From Mixta theicola (GTDB lineage Bacteria; Pseudomonadota; Gammaproteobacteria; Enterobacterales; Enterobacteriaceae), in assembly GCF_002895925.1 (NCBI RefSeq), contig NZ_NWUO01000018.1:1-64000 (forward strand): DNA of 64,000 bases, read 5' to 3'. Position numbers and translations under genes: made by a program. The notes under the pieces are model-generated. The model ran no database searches, was not told the origin of the DNA, and worked only from the letters and a program-made list of their open reading frames with translations. This document shows, in pieces, positions 39,085 to 48,980 of this stretch (position 1 is the stretch's first letter; each line of letters starts with the position of its first letter).

Positions 39085-40800
39085 TTACCGTGCTTCTTTA
39101 TAAATTCGTTCGACAATCGTACTTATAATATCTTCCGGGCCGGTTAGTCCCCCTTTTCCGACGCAAATCAGGCCTGCATAATCACCGCCAATGATTCGTA
39201 CCATATCCGTTTGCGGAATAACGTAATCAATCATTTCAATACCGCTAGCGCCGAGCTCCTTAAGCACATTGACCATGGTATCGCCACCGGTCATATACAG
39301 ACCTTTAATTTCGTCGCCGGCGCAGTTAAGCACCTCACGCACGATACGGCCCAATCCCTGGTTAATATTTTCCGCCGCCTCGCCGTGCGCCAGGCCAAAT
39401 CGCTGCTCTTCTTCCTGCAGGTCCAGCAGCCGTCCGGTTAAGGCCGACTCAAAAACGAATAACGCATTTTGCTGTTCCGGCACGCACTGCCGGGCATATT
39501 GCGCCACGCGATTGACTTCAATTTCGGCGGCGTTTTTCTTATCCACCAGCAGTTCGGCATCAACCGGAATATGGCAAACGCGATCGTCATTGGCGATCAG
39601 ATGCTGGAGCTGCTTTTTAGTGACCGGCGTAGCGCTGCCGGCAACCACCAGAATGGATCCACGCTGGCTTTCGGCCGCTGCCAACGTGGGCGCATTATTA
39701 CGCGCTTCCCGCATCAGGTCGCGACGCACCGCCAGCCGCTCGGTAAACGGACCAGGATCGACCGCCAGCACGTTCCAGTTCAAAGCAACTACGGCGCCGG
39801 CAATGGCATCGACATCCTCAACGGTAATCGCGTCCACGACGATAACCCGTACGCCGCGCTGCTGCTGAGCCTGTAAATCCTGCTGTATCTGCTCCTCACC
39901 TTTCATCACCGAAGCCAGCGCGACATGGCCGACCTGATGATGAGTTTGCGCCGCCAGCAGCCCCGGAACCCACGACTCGGTTACAGGCGTACGCACGTCG
40001 CGCGCCACATCGGTCCGCGACAGCGCGACGGAATCAATCACCGAATAGCCGCCGACGAGGATCCGGCGCGATTGCGGCATCGCCGGGACGACGACCGCGA
40101 CGGTTTCCAGCGGCAGCTGCTCCAGCATGGCGTCGATTTCAAAACCAATACCGCCGCGCAGGGTGGTGTCGATACGCTTGGTAAAGTAGTGCGCACCGCG
40201 CGCCTGCAATTGCTTAACCGCCGCGCTGACCTGCTGCTGCGCCTCCGCTTTCGGCAATGGACGACTGTCGCTGCTGACCACCATCGCCGGATATTCAACC
40301 TCATTGCGGGCAAACGATTCGGTATCGAAAAAGGCGGCGGTTTTTAAGCCGCTGCGCGCCAGCAGGACGCCAACGGTAGTGGCGCCGGTGAGATCGTCAG
40401 CGACGATACCCAGTTTGCCCCCCTCGCCCTGCGGCCAGACCATTTCGATGCAGGCCGGCGTGACGCCGGAAACATATATTCCTTCGTGAATAAATTCTGC
40501 CAGCGGCCCGCTTTTGCCGGTCGGATGTAAATTGATCGTTGGAATGCCGCGTTTCGAATAGAGACCGCAGCGCAGCGTACCGCCGCAGTCGATTACCATC
40601 AGGCCAATTTCCTCTTCCGGCGGTTCGCCGTTTTTAAACACATCGACGGACGGCCAGCCGGTTAGTTCACTCAGACGCTCAACTACCGGGGGACAAATCC
40701 CCCCGGTGATATAAGCAATCTTTTTCGCCTGGCTAATATTAATGGTCAGCGGCCCGCCCCAGCCTTTACTGCCCTTGCTAATCAACAGATGTTTTTCCAT
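39085..40800 (-). CDS. Fusion of a glucitol-type PTS EIIB domain and a DUF1537 acid-sugar kinase
   Basis: The protein has 571 residues from the ATG at 40800 (AGGA eight bases upstream), about 130-150 more than a normal DUF1537 kinase. Residues 1-118 match the EIIB-Gut domain of SrlE along its length: GSKGWGGPL (10-18), [20 protein letters not shown], the phospho-acceptor region DCGGTLRCG (71-79, Cys72), [26 protein letters not shown]. Residues 129-571 are the kinase: [15 protein letters not shown] (130-144), [33 protein letters not shown] and a C-terminal nucleotide-binding domain ([35 protein letters not shown]). DUF1537 kinases phosphorylate C4 acids such as D-threonate or erythronate. The EIIB domain should accept phosphate from the EIIA encoded downstream. 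Confidence 0.9.
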   Translation of the reverse strand: MEKHLLISKGSKGWGGPLTINISQAKKIAYITGGICPPVVERLSELTGWPSVDVFKNGEPPEEEIGLMVIDCGGTLRCGLYSKRGIPTINLHPTGKSGPLAEFIHEGIYVSGVTPACIEMVWPQGEGGKLGIVADDLTGATTVGVLLARSGLKTAAFFDTESFARNEVEYPAMVVSSDSRPLPKAEAQQQVSAAVKQLQARGAHYFTKRIDTTLRGGIGFEIDAMLEQLPLETVAVVVPAMPQSRRILVGGYSVIDSVALSRTDVARDVRTPVTESWVPGLLAAQTHHQVGHVALASVMKGEEQIQQDLQAQQQRGVRVIVVDAITVEDVDAIAGAVVALNWNVLAVDPGPFTERLAVRRDLMREARNNAPTLAAAESQRGSILVVAGSATPVTKKQLQHLIANDDRVCHIPVDAELLVDKKNAAEIEVNRVAQYARQCVPEQQNALFVFESALTGRLLDLQEEEQRFGLAHGEAAENINQGLGRIVREVLNCAGDEIKGLYMTGGDTMVNVLKELGASGIEMIDYVIPQTDMVRIIGGDYAGLICVGKGGLTGPEDIISTIVERIYKEAR

Positions 40801-40836
40801 TTCTCTGTCCTTTTTGATTCGCATTAACGTCAGCGA

Positions 40837-41844
40837 TTATTGATGTTTCATTTTCCAGTAGCGCACGGCCACCAGCGTGGACTCCAGCATGCTGACTGTG
40901 CCCGCTTTACCCGTACCGGCAATATCAAAAGCCGTACCGTGATCGACGGAACTGCGCATAAACGGCAACCCGAAAGTGATGGTGATAGAGCGTTCGAAGT
41001 CGAGCGTTTTGCAGGCGATATGCCCCTGATCGTGATACAGAGAGAGGATCGCGTCGTAGCGGCCCTGCTTACCCAGATGGAACACGGAATCTGCCGGTAC
41101 CGGCCCGATGGCGTTGATGCCCATCGCCTGCGCCGCCTTCACCGCCGGAATCAGATTGTCGGCTTCTTCATGACCAAACAGGCCGTTGTCGGAGCCGTGC
41201 GGGTTCAGCGCAGCCACCGCGATGCGCGGGTTTTTAATATTGAGCGCGGTAAATTCATGGTGGATCTGCTGTACGCAGGCCAGCACGCGCTCTTTGTTGG
41301 CGTAATCGCAGGCATCTTTAAGCGCCATATGACGGCTAACGAAGAAGACGCGCAGGTTATGAACATGGAACATCGTCAGGCCGTAATCAGACTGCGTTTC
41401 CACCTGATAAATTTCGGTATGTCCCGGTAATTTACAGCCTGCCAGTTTGATCGCCTCTTTATGGATAGGCGCGGTGGAAACCACATCGATCAGGCCCGCC
41501 TTGCCCAGCTCGATCGATTTCATCACGTAGTCCAGCGACATTTGTCCGGCAAGCTTCTGTACTTTGCCCCATTCGATGCTCTCGCAGTCATAATCGCCGG
41601 CTTCCAGTATGTCCAGCGTGCCCCAGCTAAAGCGGGCTTCGTGCGGATGGGAAATTTTATTTATCGCGAAATCACATCCCATGATCTTCATCGCTCTGGC
41701 GATAATCGGGACCGAGCCAATCAAAAAAGGTTTGCACTCGTCGTAGACGCTTTTGTCCATCATCGTCGCGACCGTAATCTCCGGGCCGATCCCGGCAGGA
41801 TCGCCAATGGTAATTGCGACAACGGGTTTCTTCTCTTGTGACAT
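40837..41844 (-). CDS. pdxA2: PdxA2-type 4-phospho-tetronate dehydrogenase (decarboxylating)
   Basis: The protein has 335 residues from the ATG at 41844 (GAGG six bases upstream). Family motifs are AITIGDPAGIGPEITVA (near the N terminus), LPGHTEIYQVETQSDYGLTMFH (about 130-150), the metal-binding His of SLYHDQGHIACKTLDFE and GLPFMRSSVDHGTAFDIAG. The PdxA2 branch oxidises and decarboxylates D-threonate or D-erythronate 4-phosphate to dihydroxyacetone phosphate with NAD. Pairing with a DUF1537 kinase is the published context of that pathway and argues against a role in vitamin B6 synthesis. First gene of the seven-gene operon. Confidence 0.9.
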   Translation of the reverse strand: MSQEKKPVVAITIGDPAGIGPEITVATMMDKSVYDECKPFLIGSVPIIARAMKIMGCDFAINKISHPHEARFSWGTLDILEAGDYDCESIEWGKVQKLAGQMSLDYVMKSIELGKAGLIDVVSTAPIHKEAIKLAGCKLPGHTEIYQVETQSDYGLTMFHVHNLRVFFVSRHMALKDACDYANKERVLACVQQIHHEFTALNIKNPRIAVAALNPHGSDNGLFGHEEADNLIPAVKAAQAMGINAIGPVPADSVFHLGKQGRYDAILSLYHDQGHIACKTLDFERSITITFGLPFMRSSVDHGTAFDIAGTGKAGTVSMLESTLVAVRYWKMKHQ

Positions 41845-41876
41845 CGTGGGCCTCTCATAGTGGAAATCAGACTTGT

Positions 41877-41903
41877 TCATATGATCTAGTGTTAATCATA
41901 TGA
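41877..41903. promoter_or_regulatory. Operator-like inverted repeat in the divergent C4-sugar control region
   Basis: TCATATGAT and ATCATATGA are perfect inverted copies separated by nine bases, covering the region just upstream of pdxA2. A third CATATG-centred site (AACATATGTT) lies at 41993-42002, near the other promoter. They are likely binding sites of the SorC-type regulator encoded at 42919. Confidence 0.6.
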
Positions 41904-41935
41904 GCAGAACATTACCTGATGATCGCGCGGTTATT

Positions 41936-41951
41936 AGTGATACTTGTCACA
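41936..41951. promoter_or_regulatory. CRP-like site in the divergent C4-sugar control region
   Basis: AGTGA-TACTTG-TCACA has one mismatch to the TGTGA-N6-TCACA consensus and is set in AT-rich flanks, midway between the two divergent genes. This fits glucose repression of the locus. Confidence 0.65.
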
Positions 41952-41992
41952 TAAAAAAGCCAATATGATTATTTTATAAAAAAACGTGATCC

Positions 41993-42002
41993 AACATATG
42001 TT
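41993..42002. promoter_or_regulatory. Second CATATG operator-like palindrome
   Basis: AACATATGTT is a perfect 10-bp palindrome sharing the CATATG core of the repeat at 41877-41903. It is close to the expected promoter of the rightward isomerase gene, 87 bases before its start. Confidence 0.45.
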
Positions 42003-42088
42003 CATACAGTGATAAAAAGTTCAATCTTGCATACCAGCAATCGCCCTTTCACTACAACTTATTGATTCACTTAGCATGGAGAACAGAA

Positions 42089-42883
42089 ATGAAACCGATT
42101 TGGTTAGGGACCAGCTGGAAAATGAACAAACCGCTGTCGGAAGCCAGAGCGTGGTGCGAGACCCTGGCGCAGCGGCTGCCTGACGTTATCCATCCAGCAA
42201 TTCAGCCGTTCGTTATCCCGCCTTTTACCGCCATTCAGCTGGTCAGCCGTTATATGCAGCAGCACCAGCTTCCCTGCCTGACCGGCGCGCAAAATATGCA
42301 TGAAGCGGAAAACGGAGCCTGGACCGGAGAGATCTCTGCCGCCATGCTGGCAGAGACCGGCGCGACCCTGGTTGAACTCGGTCACTCGGAACGACGCGGC
42401 GCCTTCAACGAAACCGACGCCGCCATTAACAAAAAGGTGCATAGCGCGCTGCGCCACGGCCTGCGCCCGCTCGTCTGCATTGGCGATAGCGCCGACGAAA
42501 AGCGCTGGCAGGTTTCACGCGAAACCGTGGTGCGGCAGATGAAAATCGCTCTGCACGGCTTAAGCGAGCAGCAAGTTTTACAGACGCTGGTCGCCTATGA
42601 ACCGGTGTGGGCCATTGGCGAACACGGTATCCCGGCAACACCGGAGCAGGCTGGAGAGATCCACCACGCCCTGCGCCAGGCGCTTTGCGAAACCTTCGGC
42701 GTGGAAACCGGACAGCGTATTCCCCTGCTCTATGGCGGTAGCGTCAATCGGCTAAATGCCGTAGAGCTACTCCATCAGGATGATATTGATGGGCTGTTTA
42801 TTGGCCGCGCGGCATGGGATGCCAACGGTTATTGCGACATTGTTCAACGTGTTACACAGGAATTTATTCTTCAGGCGCAGTAA
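42089..42883 (+). CDS. Triosephosphate isomerase-family enzyme (EryH-like, probable C4 ketose-phosphate isomerase)
   Basis: The protein has 264 residues from the ATG at 42089 (GGAGA seven bases upstream). Its TIM-barrel fold is shown by WLGTSWKMNKPL (1-14), VELGHSERRGAFNETDAAINKKV (about 96-118), AYEPVWAIGEHGIPATPEQ (catalytic Glu near 170) and LLYGGSVNRLNAVEL. The Gly-Thr-Ser-Trp-Lys start rather than the usual Gly-Asn-Trp-Lys is like EryH, the TPI relative that converts L-erythrulose 1-phosphate to D-erythrulose 4-phosphate. True TPI activity (using DHAP made by the PdxA2-like enzyme) remains possible. It is divergent from the operon and upstream of the regulator. Confidence 0.85.
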   Translation: MKPIWLGTSWKMNKPLSEARAWCETLAQRLPDVIHPAIQPFVIPPFTAIQLVSRYMQQHQLPCLTGAQNMHEAENGAWTGEISAAMLAETGATLVELGHSERRGAFNETDAAINKKVHSALRHGLRPLVCIGDSADEKRWQVSRETVVRQMKIALHGLSEQQVLQTLVAYEPVWAIGEHGIPATPEQAGEIHHALRQALCETFGVETGQRIPLLYGGSVNRLNAVELLHQDDIDGLFIGRAAWDANGYCDIVQRVTQEFILQAQ

Positions 42884-42902
42884 TATTAGGAAGACATCAG
42901 AG

Positions 42903-42926
42903 ATGGAAACACCAAGCGATGACTGA
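42903..42926 (+). CDS. Seven-codon mini-ORF overlapping the regulator start
   Basis: ATG GAA ACA CCA AGC GAT GAC TGA encodes METPSDD. It has AGGAAG 10 bases upstream, a better ribosome site than the regulator's own. Its end overlaps the ATG of the regulator (42919) in another frame. It could be a coupling ORF that delivers ribosomes to the regulator start, or chance. Confidence 0.3.
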   Translation: METPSDD

Positions 42927-43881
42927 ACAAGACTCAGATTATGCCCTGCTAACTGAAATTGCCGTGGCCTATTACGATCAAGAACAGACTCAGGAAGAGA
43001 TAGCGAAACGCTTCGGCATTTCGCGCATCAAGGTTGGACGATTGCTGAAGAAAGCTCGTCAGGAAGGGATTGTCGAGATCAGCGTGAAATATCACCCGGT
43101 TTTCAGTTCACAGATAGAGCAGCAGTTTATTTCTCATTTTGGCATCAAGCGCGCGCTTATCGCCCTGGATCATCACGATGAGGATGAACAACGTCAGCAG
43201 GTGGCGGCGCTGGTCAGCAATTATCTGGCTGGCGTTTTGAAAAACGACATGACCGTTACCGTTGGTCAGGGACGCAACGTCGCCGCCGTCGCCAGTCACG
43301 TGGGGATCTTTCCAGAGCGCAACTGCCGCTTCATTTGCGGCATCGGCGGGACGAAGCGTGATAATCAGCTGATCGATGCCGACCACATTAGCCGTAATCT
43401 GGCGCGCAAATTCAACGGCTTTAGCGAAACCCTCTATGCCCCGGCCTATGTCGAAACGCCGGAGCTGCGCTCGGCGTTTATGCAAAACCGGCTGATCAAA
43501 GCGACGCTGGAACAGGCGAGCAAAGCGGATGTGGCGATCATCGGTCTTGGCGATATGAATGAAAACAGCTTTATGGTTCAGCTAGGCTGGTTCACGCCGC
43601 AGGAAATCGCTACCGCGCGTCAGGAACAGGGCGTGGTGGGCGATCTCGCGGGCTATAGCTTTTTCAATATTCATGGCAAACCGGTCGATACGGTTATGAA
43701 CGATCGGGTCATTGGTCTGAGCCTTGAGCAACTGCGCACCATCCCCTGCGTGATTGCCATCGCTTCGGAAAGCACCAAAGCGACCGCTATCCTTGGCGCC
43801 CTGCGTACCGGTGTTATCGACGTGCTGGCGACCAGCGCGTCCAACGCCCGGACGGTGATTAATATGCAAAAAGCGTTGTAA
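42919..43881 (+). CDS. SorC/DeoR-type sugar-binding transcriptional regulator of the C4 locus
   Basis: The protein has 320 residues: an N-terminal helix-turn-helix (QTQEEIAKRFGISRIKVGRLLKKARQEGIVEI, about 22-52) and a SorC-type sugar-phosphate-binding domain (about 60-320: VTVGQGRNVAAVASH, LGDMNENSFMVQLGWF, VIGLSLEQLRTIPCVIAIASESTKATAILGALRTGVIDVLATSASNA in pieces). SorC regulators respond to a phosphorylated sugar and usually control the adjacent operon; EryD of erythritol loci is one. The ATG at 42919 has a poor ribosome site, and a mini-ORF with a good one ends over it. A short GC hairpin follows the stop (ACAGGG..CCCTGT, 43883-43906), and the next 180 bases show no gene. Confidence 0.88.
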   Translation: MTEQDSDYALLTEIAVAYYDQEQTQEEIAKRFGISRIKVGRLLKKARQEGIVEISVKYHPVFSSQIEQQFISHFGIKRALIALDHHDEDEQRQQVAALVSNYLAGVLKNDMTVTVGQGRNVAAVASHVGIFPERNCRFICGIGGTKRDNQLIDADHISRNLARKFNGFSETLYAPAYVETPELRSAFMQNRLIKATLEQASKADVAIIGLGDMNENSFMVQLGWFTPQEIATARQEQGVVGDLAGYSFFNIHGKPVDTVMNDRVIGLSLEQLRTIPCVIAIASESTKATAILGALRTGVIDVLATSASNARTVINMQKAL

Positions 43882-44084
43882 CACAGGGTCGCTGGCGCGG
43901 CCCTGTCTGCAGTTATCGTTAGCTTAACGCGCTTAGCAGGCTGGCAAGCTGTTAACGCGCAAGCGCGGCTTAGCCTTAACCACCATAAAAGAAGCCTTCT
44001 TTCATCATTCTTCAGGAAGCATCGGTCATCTGTGCAAAAAATTCATTTAGCGATGAAAATCTTTTATTCTTTATACGTTACGTT

Positions 44085-44180
44085 TTCTTTTGAGGATCTG
44101 GTTACGTTGATGCCATACAGACGCGCGACATGAGACACGGACATGCCGGGTTCCATTTCTTTCTGAAGAATGGCCATTTT
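44085..44180 (-). mobile_element. Fragment of an IS3-family (IS2-like) orfA
   Basis: The minus strand reads MAILQKEMEPGMSVSHVARLYGINVT, which matches the N-terminal helix-turn-helix part of IS2-type OrfA (Glu-Pro-Gly-Met-x-Val-Ser-x-Val-Ala-Arg). It breaks off into unrelated sequence. It is a remnant lying directly against the other IS remnant. Confidence 0.55.
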
Positions 44181-44425
44181 TTCCTGAGGGGCGCACCGAT
44201 GCCGCCGCTCACGACCTGATAACACTTCAACCCTCTATTTGTAAGCCGGTATTCTTCCAGCGTCAGGTTGTTCAGGGACTGGTGAGGGCGTTCACGGTTA
44301 TATTCGTGTAACCACCTCTCTGTATTTTCCCGTACTTCATTCAGCGTTCGGAACAGGTAAAAATCGAGTATTTCTGTCCGGTATGTCCGGTTAAATCTTT
44401 CGATAAAGGCATTCTGGCACGGCAT
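44102..44425 (-). pseudogene. IS3-family transposase orfB, C-terminal remnant
   Basis: The frame reads CQNAFIERFNRTYRTEILDFY then LNEVRENTERWLHEYNRERPHQSLNNLTLEEY, the conserved end of the IS3-type DDE transposase (the third acidic residue lies in AFIERFN). The N-terminal two thirds of orfB is missing: the 5' edge abuts the middle of orfA. After EEYRL the frame runs into unrelated sequence. Confidence 0.8.
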
Positions 44426-44652
44426 TCCAGTCTCAGGTCAGCAAACATCTGCTTCCGACGGCGGTTCTCATCTTCAGGGTCTTTTATCTTTTTAATATCA
44501 GAAGCTTCCATACCACCATATTTAGACTTCCAGTTGTAGCAGGTGGCTTCAGTGATACCGGCCTCGCGGCAGACATCTTTCACGGTTCGTCCGGCTTCAA
44601 CCGACTTAATCACGGTGATGATCTGATGCTCAGTAAAACGGGCCTTACGCAT
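44341..44652 (-). pseudogene. IS3-family transposase orfA, truncated by an internal IS deletion
   Basis: From the ATG at 44652 the frame reads MRKARFTEHQIITVIKSVEA, CREAGITEATCYNWKSKYGG and KDPEDENRRRKQMFADL, the OrfA helix-turn-helix and leucine-zipper region. It then jumps at about 44425-44430 into the 3' part of orfB in a different frame. One deletion of roughly 0.7 kb inside the IS explains both orfA and orfB remnants. The element is inactive. Confidence 0.8.
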
Positions 44653-44808
44653 AGCGATCTCCTTCATTGGCAATATGAGTATGCCGGAAGATCTCTGAAT
44701 GTGAATGGGACGATTATGCGGGGTACTTACAGTATTACGACGGGAATATTTTTTCATGGATAGCTGGGAAAGATCGCACGTAAGAGAACCGGGCTAAGCC
44801 CGGTTATT

Positions 44809-45072
44809 TCACTTCGACTTATTGAGTTTTCTCTCTATTAGCCGAACCGTAATCTGGTAGCCAATTATAGTGACTGAAGTACAGCCGAGCAGCAACGAGA
44901 TGCCTACAAATCCTTCTACGTCATGTTCTCCAAAGAAACTAGCCGCTTTGATCCAAAATTCTCGCTCACCGGCAGTAACAGGAGAAGAGGGACGAGCCAG
45001 AAGAAATGTCAGTAGAAAAATCCCAACCCCAAGAAGGATTCTAAACCCCGTTGGGACACGTCGAATTATCAT
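44809..45072 (-). CDS. Small membrane protein, putative immunity protein for the adjacent Tlde1-type effector
   Basis: The protein has 87 residues, starting inside the 3' end of the effector reading frame (its ATG at 45072 overlaps the effector frame, which ends at 45041). Two membrane segments are clear (FRILLGVGIFLLTFLLA and GISLLLGCTSVTIIGYQI), with a charged loop between and a basic C terminus. The overlap and order match effector-immunity pairs, where the immunity protein protects the periplasm. I cannot assign a family by sequence beyond that. The effector is broken, so this gene may remain as a defence against siblings. Confidence 0.6.
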   Translation of the reverse strand: MIIRRVPTGFRILLGVGIFLLTFLLARPSSPVTAGEREFWIKAASFFGEHDVEGFVGISLLLGCTSVTIIGYQITVRLIERKLNKSK

Positions 45073-45568
45073 TCAGGATCACCTCAATCGTACCATATGA
45101 CATCAAGCCATTGGCCAGTCTCACTTGCGGAGTCGAAATTAATGCCTGCCGAATAACCATAAAATCAGTTCTGTGCTGAAGGGTTATACAACCTAATGAT
45201 ACCCCCAGAGGCCCTGGCGGATGCAGTCGAAAGTTTCCTCTCTCGACACCGTTAATCCATGTGTAATCATCAATTTTTCCGTCATCTCGATACAGGGCAA
45301 ACCATTCCTATTTGATAACCGGCGTCGGAGTTGGCCATGAATAAAAATCATGAAGGTCTGTGCGGATCATCCCCTTCCAGCCTCCAGTTGGCCTTTTGAC
45401 GATGTAATAGCGACCACCGGGAATTGGGCCATTATTGGGTATTCCTACGCAGCCTGCTCGGTTACGATATTGAGCATTACCTGAATAAGCCATAAATGTA
45501 CCGACGCCATAGATCAACAAAGGGCTGAAGTCGGCACCATTAACAACAAATTTTCCTTGTAAAGACAT
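45041..45568 (-). pseudogene. Tlde1-type (DUF2778, L,D-transpeptidase fold) T6SS effector, interrupted by an amber codon
   Basis: The start is the ATG at 45568 (AAGGA upstream). Residues 1-86 read GKFVVNGADFSPLLIYGVGT, RNRAGCVGIPNNGPIPGGRY and GWKGMIRTDLHDFYS, the Tlde1/DUF2778 signature. A TAG at 45308-45310 then interrupts the frame. Beyond it the same frame continues perfectly for 88 codons: EWFALYRDDGKIDDYTWING, then the catalytic HPPGPLGVSLGCITL (His..Ser-x-Gly-Cys) and ends at a TAG at 45041-45043. Restoring one codon gives about 175 residues, the normal length. Tlde1 effectors attack peptidoglycan precursors in the target periplasm. The single nonsense change and intact remainder suggest recent inactivation. 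Confidence 0.85.
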
Positions 45569-45630
45569 TTGGCCAAGTTCCTTTTTCGTTAGTTCCATAA
45601 ACGATAAAAAAATTCTAACACACCAAAGTC

Positions 45631-45887
<257 letters not shown>

Positions 45888-45993
45888 TCATCATGCCATC
45901 CATATTTAGAGCTCTTCCGGCATGGGTTTCTTCAGGCTATAGCCTTACAGGAGCAATCACCACCTCCACAGAAGATGGTTTATGGCTGGCAAT

Positions 45994-46026
45994 AAAAAAG
46001 CAGCGGTTTGGCCGCTGCTTTTTTTA
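45994..46026. terminator. Strong bidirectional terminator downstream of kdsA
   Basis: AAAAAAGCAGCGG-TTTGG-CCGCTGCTTTTTTT is a textbook hairpin with A and T runs on both sides, 18 bases after the kdsA stop codon. Confidence 0.93.
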
Positions 46027-46044
46027 ATCCTGAAGGCTTCGCGA

Positions 46045-47740
<1,696 letters not shown>

Positions 47741-47744
<4 letters not shown>

Positions 47745-48139
47745 ACAATCCCCAAAAGCGGCAGTTTGGTTACGGCCAGCTTAATAATGATGCCCAGCAC
47801 CGCCAGCGCCACGATAAAGGCAATCCAGCGTACTTTAGCCTCACGCGGGCGACGGCCAAAAGCCACTACGCCCAGGGCGACATAGATAATAACGCCAAAC
47901 AGCTTTTCCGTCAGCCAGGAACCCTGCGGCGTAAACGGATAAAAGTGCGTAATCATCACCAGGCTTATCCCGGTGATAAACAGCAACGTATCATTAATAT
48001 GCGGCACAATGCGCACCCAGCGCTGCGACATGATGGCTGAACCACGCTGCAGCCAGAAAAAACGCAGAATAAACAGCAGCGCCGTCACGGCGACGGTGAG
48101 CAGATGCAGATGTTTAATCACGCCATAATAAGCGGCCAT
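47741..48139 (-). CDS. sirB2: SirB2 family integral membrane protein
   Basis: The protein has 132 residues with four membrane helices (LLTVAVTALLFILRFFW, INDTLLFITGISLVMI, LFGVIIYVALGVVAFG and IAFIVALAVLGIIIKLAV). The SirB family has no proven biochemical role. It lies 13 bases downstream of prmC and overlaps sirB1 by four bases. Confidence 0.95.
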
Positions 48140-48152
48140 GATGCTCTCCCTG

Positions 48153-48980
48153 TTAATAGTTGGCTAAAGTCACGCGATCGTGACCCGCGTAGTCCTGGCA
48201 GGTCTCTATTGCCTGATAATCATGGGCAGACAGGATAGTACGCACTGCCGCTCCCTGTTGCCAGCCATGCTCAAGCATTATTGCCCCTTCCGGCAGCAGA
48301 TAATGCCGGGCCGCCGTTGCAATATGTCGAATATCGGCCAGCCCCTGTTCTTCCGCGACCAGCGCGCTAAGCGGCTCAAAGCGCACGTCACCCTGCTGTA
48401 AGTGAACGTCGGCGGCATCAATATAAGGGGGATTGCTGACAATCAGCGCAAACTTTTTGCCGTCCAGCGCGCTGAACCAGTCGCTGAGTAAAAAGGAGAC
48501 GTTAGCGATCTGCAGCTTGTGCGCGTTGTGCTGCGCCAGCTGTACCGCTTCCGCCACCCGATCGACGCCGATAACCCGGCAATCGGGCCGCTCGCTGGCA
48601 ATGGCCAGCGCCACCGCGCCGGTGCCGGTGCCGAGATCAAGAATATCAACCGCGCGCTCAGGCAGACGCGCCAGCGCCTGTTCAACCAGAATTTCAGTAT
48701 CGGGACGCGGGATTAAGGTGACCGGCGAAACGGTGAGCGGCAGCGACCAGAACTCACGCTCGCCGGTCAGATGCGCCACCGGCTCGCCGCGGGCACGCCG
48801 GGCGATCAGCGCGTTGAGCTGCGCCAGCTGTGCAGCGTCCAGCGGCGTCTCATCAAACGCCATTAGCCAGCTGCGCGATTTTCCCGTGACAAAAGAGAGC
48901 AACACTTCGGCATCGCGCTTCGGGCTTTCGCCGCCGCACAGCGTGGCGCAGGCGGCCTTTAACCAGCTGCGAATCTCCAT
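48153..48980 (-). CDS. prmC: Release factor glutamine methyltransferase
   Basis: The protein has 275 residues. PrmC methylates the Gln of the GGQ motif in release factors, including PrfA encoded just upstream. It shows the SAM-binding motif ILDLGTGTGAVALAIASERP (about 115-134), the catalytic NPPY (in IVSNPPYIDAADVHL, about 183) and the N-terminal helical domain (WLMAFDETPLDAAQL). The ATG overlaps the prfA stop (TAATG). Confidence 0.97.
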   Translation of the reverse strand: MEIRSWLKAACATLCGGESPKRDAEVLLSFVTGKSRSWLMAFDETPLDAAQLAQLNALIARRARGEPVAHLTGEREFWSLPLTVSPVTLIPRPDTEILVEQALARLPERAVDILDLGTGTGAVALAIASERPDCRVIGVDRVAEAVQLAQHNAHKLQIANVSFLLSDWFSALDGKKFALIVSNPPYIDAADVHLQQGDVRFEPLSALVAEEQGLADIRHIATAARHYLLPEGAIMLEHGWQQGAAVRTILSAHDYQAIETCQDYAGHDRVTLANY

